Shown here: positions 60,621-64,000 of the stretch, piece by piece
Position numbering within the stretch: the first letter of the stretch is position 1
Layout of the letters: each line of letters begins with the position of its first letter
From: Rotaria sp. Silwood1
Lineage: Eukaryota > Rotifera > Eurotatoria > Philodinida > Philodinidae
Length of the DNA stretch: 64,000 nucleotides
Assembly (NCBI GenBank): GCA_905250075.1
Contig: CAJNOP010000034.1
Coordinates: forward strand, 1,099,043-1,163,042
Direction of reading: 5' to 3'
Translations under genes and position numbers: made by a program
The notes under the pieces: generated by a model
The model's database searches: none
The model's input: the letters and a program-made list of their open reading frames with translations, nothing else
What the model was told of the DNA's origin: nothing

Positions 60621-63600
60621 ATTAATCTTCTATTCACTAGACGGAATACTTTTGTTAACTAGTATCACTCATAATGATAGCCACCTAGTAACAAAAACAA
60701 ATGTGCTAGACTTATGAGTAACACCTTCATGTTATTCTTTGATATGTCGTTGAATATTTTATTCGATTTTGCTAATTTTTATGTGTTGACGTATGAAAAT
60801 TATTTATTTTTTTTCAGTATCAACAAATAATACTTTTAGGTTTATCAGATATTTGTTTATTAATTTTGAAAGTTAATTTAACAATTAAAACTTCAAAATC
60901 GAATCAGCCGAGAAACAAATATATGCATATATATAAACAAAAAATACTACATTCCGACAGAACAAAATAAATGAAAAATTACAAAAAACTTATACGCATC
61001 TGTTTAATGCACCTTCGTTTCTTCGAAATAATCCAAATTACATCAACATGACAATATTCTAAATACATAAGGATTAGTAAATTCACTCATGCGCTGCTTT
61101 TGTTTTAGCAGTGTTCAATTCAGAATCGACAATGCTGAAGGGCGATCACAACAGATTGATCGTACCAATGTAGATTGATGAAAGTGTTCAAGAAGGAGAA
61201 GGGGTGAAGAAGACCAATAATAGAACCGATGCATAGATAGCACTAAAATCCAAAAAGTAATTTAGCTTCTAAAATGGTTGTACGAAATCTTCCAGTTATC
61301 CAAGATAATATGTTCAAATGTAAATCTCAAGTAAGATCGTTTGATAAAAACTCATTCAATAAAATCTTTCGATTTCAAAATGCAGTCAAAGTGTACTAAG
61401 AACTTTCACATATTATATCAATAATGATGTAAAATTACGAATCTGCAAATATCATAAACTAGATTGATGATATTCGATTATGGTATGGATATAAATAAGG
61501 CTAAGACTTTAAATCCTGGGATGCTAGTCTCTTCCACAGTATGCTTATAAATAGTTAATTATTTTGAATTTTTTTTTGGATTATTGTTTTTCATCAATTT
61601 TAGTTTCTCAAACCTATACATAGCAAAAACTTGAAGAATGACCTAGAAGTTAAAGGAAAAAAACAGCCAAGGAGTGGTGGTGGGCAGTAAACGGTGTGAT
61701 GATACGCTTTTTTCTAGCCAGAGCTCTTGTGAGTATCTACTGAAATATAGAGATTGAATTTTCAAAAAACTGTTGGAAGATGATGAAAAAGTTTTCTATT
61801 GTCAGATTTGAAATCAGCGTACTCAAAACCTTTTCAGAAATGATTTTTGAACCCGAAATAGGGATTTTAAAGACCATTTTAGTCTCTGAAAAACTAAGAA
61901 TTTCTATAAAATCTATTTTCAAGTAACTCAGAGCTCTGAAAACCACTTCATACGAAAGAAGACATACGGAAATCTCTAAAAATTAGTTATTTAGTGCATT
62001 AGAGTGTTTGAAAACACGATGTGCGTATGCCTATCAAAAATTGCCCACTTAATGATGGTTGAATTTTTGTCAAAGAATGAGTAAAACTCATTTTGTGATA
62101 GAAGAAAAAAGATTGTTTTCTATCTATCATGTGAATATATCATTGAAAAGAACGACACTTTTTTTATAATCTTATCATCATAAAAAAAATCACCGACTGT
62201 CAAGATCAAATTCGATTAGTTGTATTTAAATTATAATGTGTCTATACGATATATGTTTGTCCAATGAAAGAAATCAATGAGATATACTGAACTTCAAATG
62301 TATATGTCACTATACAATCTATGACTCAAACACTACTATGATTGAAAATTGAACTAGTTCAAACTTAGATTGAGCAAAAAACCATAAATCAAACATAATT
62401 TTAACCTTGAAATCAATGTTAGATTCCAGGATTTTTATTCATTAGTTATCAGTATAAATAGAAATTCTACAGAATATTGTTTGTACTTATTCAAATCAAA
62501 CTTTCATTTATCAATAGACTATGTATAAAAGAAGTATCATCACTACATCATAGTTCATTAAAGTCGGAAATTGAAGATCGATTTCAATGTCATAATTGTG
62601 TTTCTGTTCCAGCTTTTGGAACGATTCAACTTTCGACTATTTCCAACGTGGATCTTAGATTAGAAGTTGACATATACTTTATTTTTAGTTTTCGAATGAT
62701 GTATTAATGAGAAGATATTAGATATGAAAATATTGTTATTAAGCATTTGTCTTTCTCTTATCGCAGAAGTGTACAGAAGTATTGAATAGTTCTATTGTTG
62801 TATTCCATTCAATAGAATATGAACAATGCTATGTTCTTCAAAAGAAACAAATAGTCAAGGACGTTCACACGAGTGGAATGAAATTAATTGATCTTCCCGA
62901 AATACATTTCAATACATAGAGGAGGACAAAAATTGAAAAGTTTTTACAAATCAAAAATAATCTTTTTTTCTATGTTGATTCCTTCTTCAAAACTCTCAAT
63001 CATTCCTAAAAAAATCTTGTAAACATTCCTGCAAAGCTTATGGATTATTTTTTATACTTAAAATCGAATCATCATAGTGTAAGTGAATATTGGTTGTCTT
63101 GTTTTATTGAAATCAACATCATCATTAACCTAATCATCAAATCGAATATGCTCGGTCATCTATAGTAAAAACTAAAAAAGAAATGATGACCGTTGAACGA
63201 TAGACAAGCGTATAAAAAAAATAAGAGAAAAAAAAATGATTACTTATTCTCACTTCTCGAAATTAATGGTTAAAAGAAAAAGATGAACTTTTCCTCTTCC
63301 GTTCAATCGATTATCAATATATCTTTTTTTCTCTTTCTATACGAAATGTCCTTTCGTTAACTACAATACGACATGAACTGAGCGCATTATTGTTTCGAGT
63401 CTTCTTTTTCGTTCTCATATATGTTGAGCTTGACTAACAAAAGAATCATTCATTGAGAACACTGATCAATTGGTAGATATTTCGTTTATTAAAATTTACA
63501 AACATTCTTCAATGTCCTCGGTAAGTTGATAGAAGAAAATTTGACTTTGTAAAAGAATAAATAAATCATGTTAATTAGAAAAGTATTTGTTTTTTTTGGT

Positions 63601-63940
63601 ATACTGGTGAACATTGCGATAATATCATCCTAGATGAAGTTCATAATTTCATTTAAATTCTATTGTTTGACATGATAAAATTAGATTTTCTTTTTTTTTC
63701 AATAGATGAAAAGAGATTATAGGAAGTGTTTGTGAGGAGGATGAATAAGATCAATATTCGTTTTTTTTTCTTGTAATATTTGTTAGTTCTTATTGTAATC
63801 GATATTTGAGCATGTCTTCGTTTCGAACGTGTAAAGTAATGTAGTACGTGCTGTTTGTTTGTTCTCAATATATTTGTTCAATCATCCCTTCACACATTTT
63901 TTATTTATGCTTATTTTCATAGATCGAAAATAAAAACAAT
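60621..63940. other. Gene-free region up to the last gene
   Basis: AT-rich with scattered frames under 80 codons (for example 62477-62707), none recognisable. A pyrimidine-rich stretch ending TTTTCATAG (63931) precedes the final start codon. Confidence 0.55.
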
Positions 63941-63991
63941 ATGAATGATGATGAAGATACAACTGATTGTATTCAAGTTACGTTAACAAGA
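63941..63991 (+). CDS. First coding exon of an unidentified gene, cut by window end
   Basis: An ATG 19 bases after a TTTTCATAG acceptor encodes MNDDEDTTDCIQVTLTR and meets a strong donor (A|GTAAGTT) at 63992. An acidic start is all that can be seen. The acceptor upstream fits a leader intron or trans-splicing. Confidence 0.5.
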
Positions 63992-64000
63992 GTAAGTTAA

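Overview
The window is about 70% AT eukaryotic DNA with spliced protein genes. Many introns are 50-80 bp, a few are 0.8-3 kb, and one 10-base N gap marks a scaffold join. The protein set is animal: eIF3e, TMEM120, mitochondrial mL63, an eEF1A methyltransferase and a rhodopsin-type receptor. TGTGGG-like arrays resembling a bdelloid telomere repeat, a single-exon sugar dehydrogenase of bacterial look, 3' splice acceptors next to start codons, and dense short DNA transposons all suggest a bdelloid rotifer (Adineta/Rotaria type). The species is an inference.

Layout. 1-18.9 kb is the conserved part. A minus-strand GPCR (0.1-1.1 kb) is followed by a plus-strand run: eIF3e (5.3-10.2 kb, 9 exons), TMEM120 (11.9-17.0 kb, 5 exons), mL63 (17.1-17.6 kb, 3 exons) and EEF1AKMT2/METTL10 (17.7-18.6 kb, 5 exons). 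The last three lie about 100 bp apart, each with an acceptor-like AG before the ATG, as expected of a spliced-leader trans-spliced operon. 19-24 kb is repeat-dominated: a mariner-type foldback MITE, an N gap, hAT-like debris and a 2.1 kb foldback element full of AACGCG motifs. 24.5-38.3 kb holds four tandem minus-strand genes for small GPI-anchored Ly6/uPAR-type (three-finger fold) proteins with duplicated flanks; two copies share an 88-bp insertion in exon 2. A 1.43 kb hAT-type element with a perfect 8-bp target duplication sits in one duplicated flank. 40.5-41.9 kb is an intronless GPI-anchored PQQ-type sugar dehydrogenase. 44.9-45.2 kb holds an eglin/potato-inhibitor-I serine protease inhibitor. 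46.6-50.1 kb is AT-rich with a gene relic and a hAT-type MITE. 50.4-54.4 kb is a coiled-coil gene broken by nested transposons, a stop and a frameshift. 54.5-60.6 kb holds telomere-like repeats, a GACAGTTGAGCC-repeat element and a dead piggyBac element inserted at TTAA inside a GTACTT-rich element. The window ends in the first coding exon of an unidentified gene (63.94 kb).

The genes do not form one pathway. The coherent units are the housekeeping cluster (translation and mitochondrial ribosome functions, possibly one polycistron) and the Ly6 array (surface proteins under lineage-specific expansion). The most striking feature is about a dozen foldback or terminal-inverted-repeat elements, some nested three deep. 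One has ends that read as in-frame splice sites.
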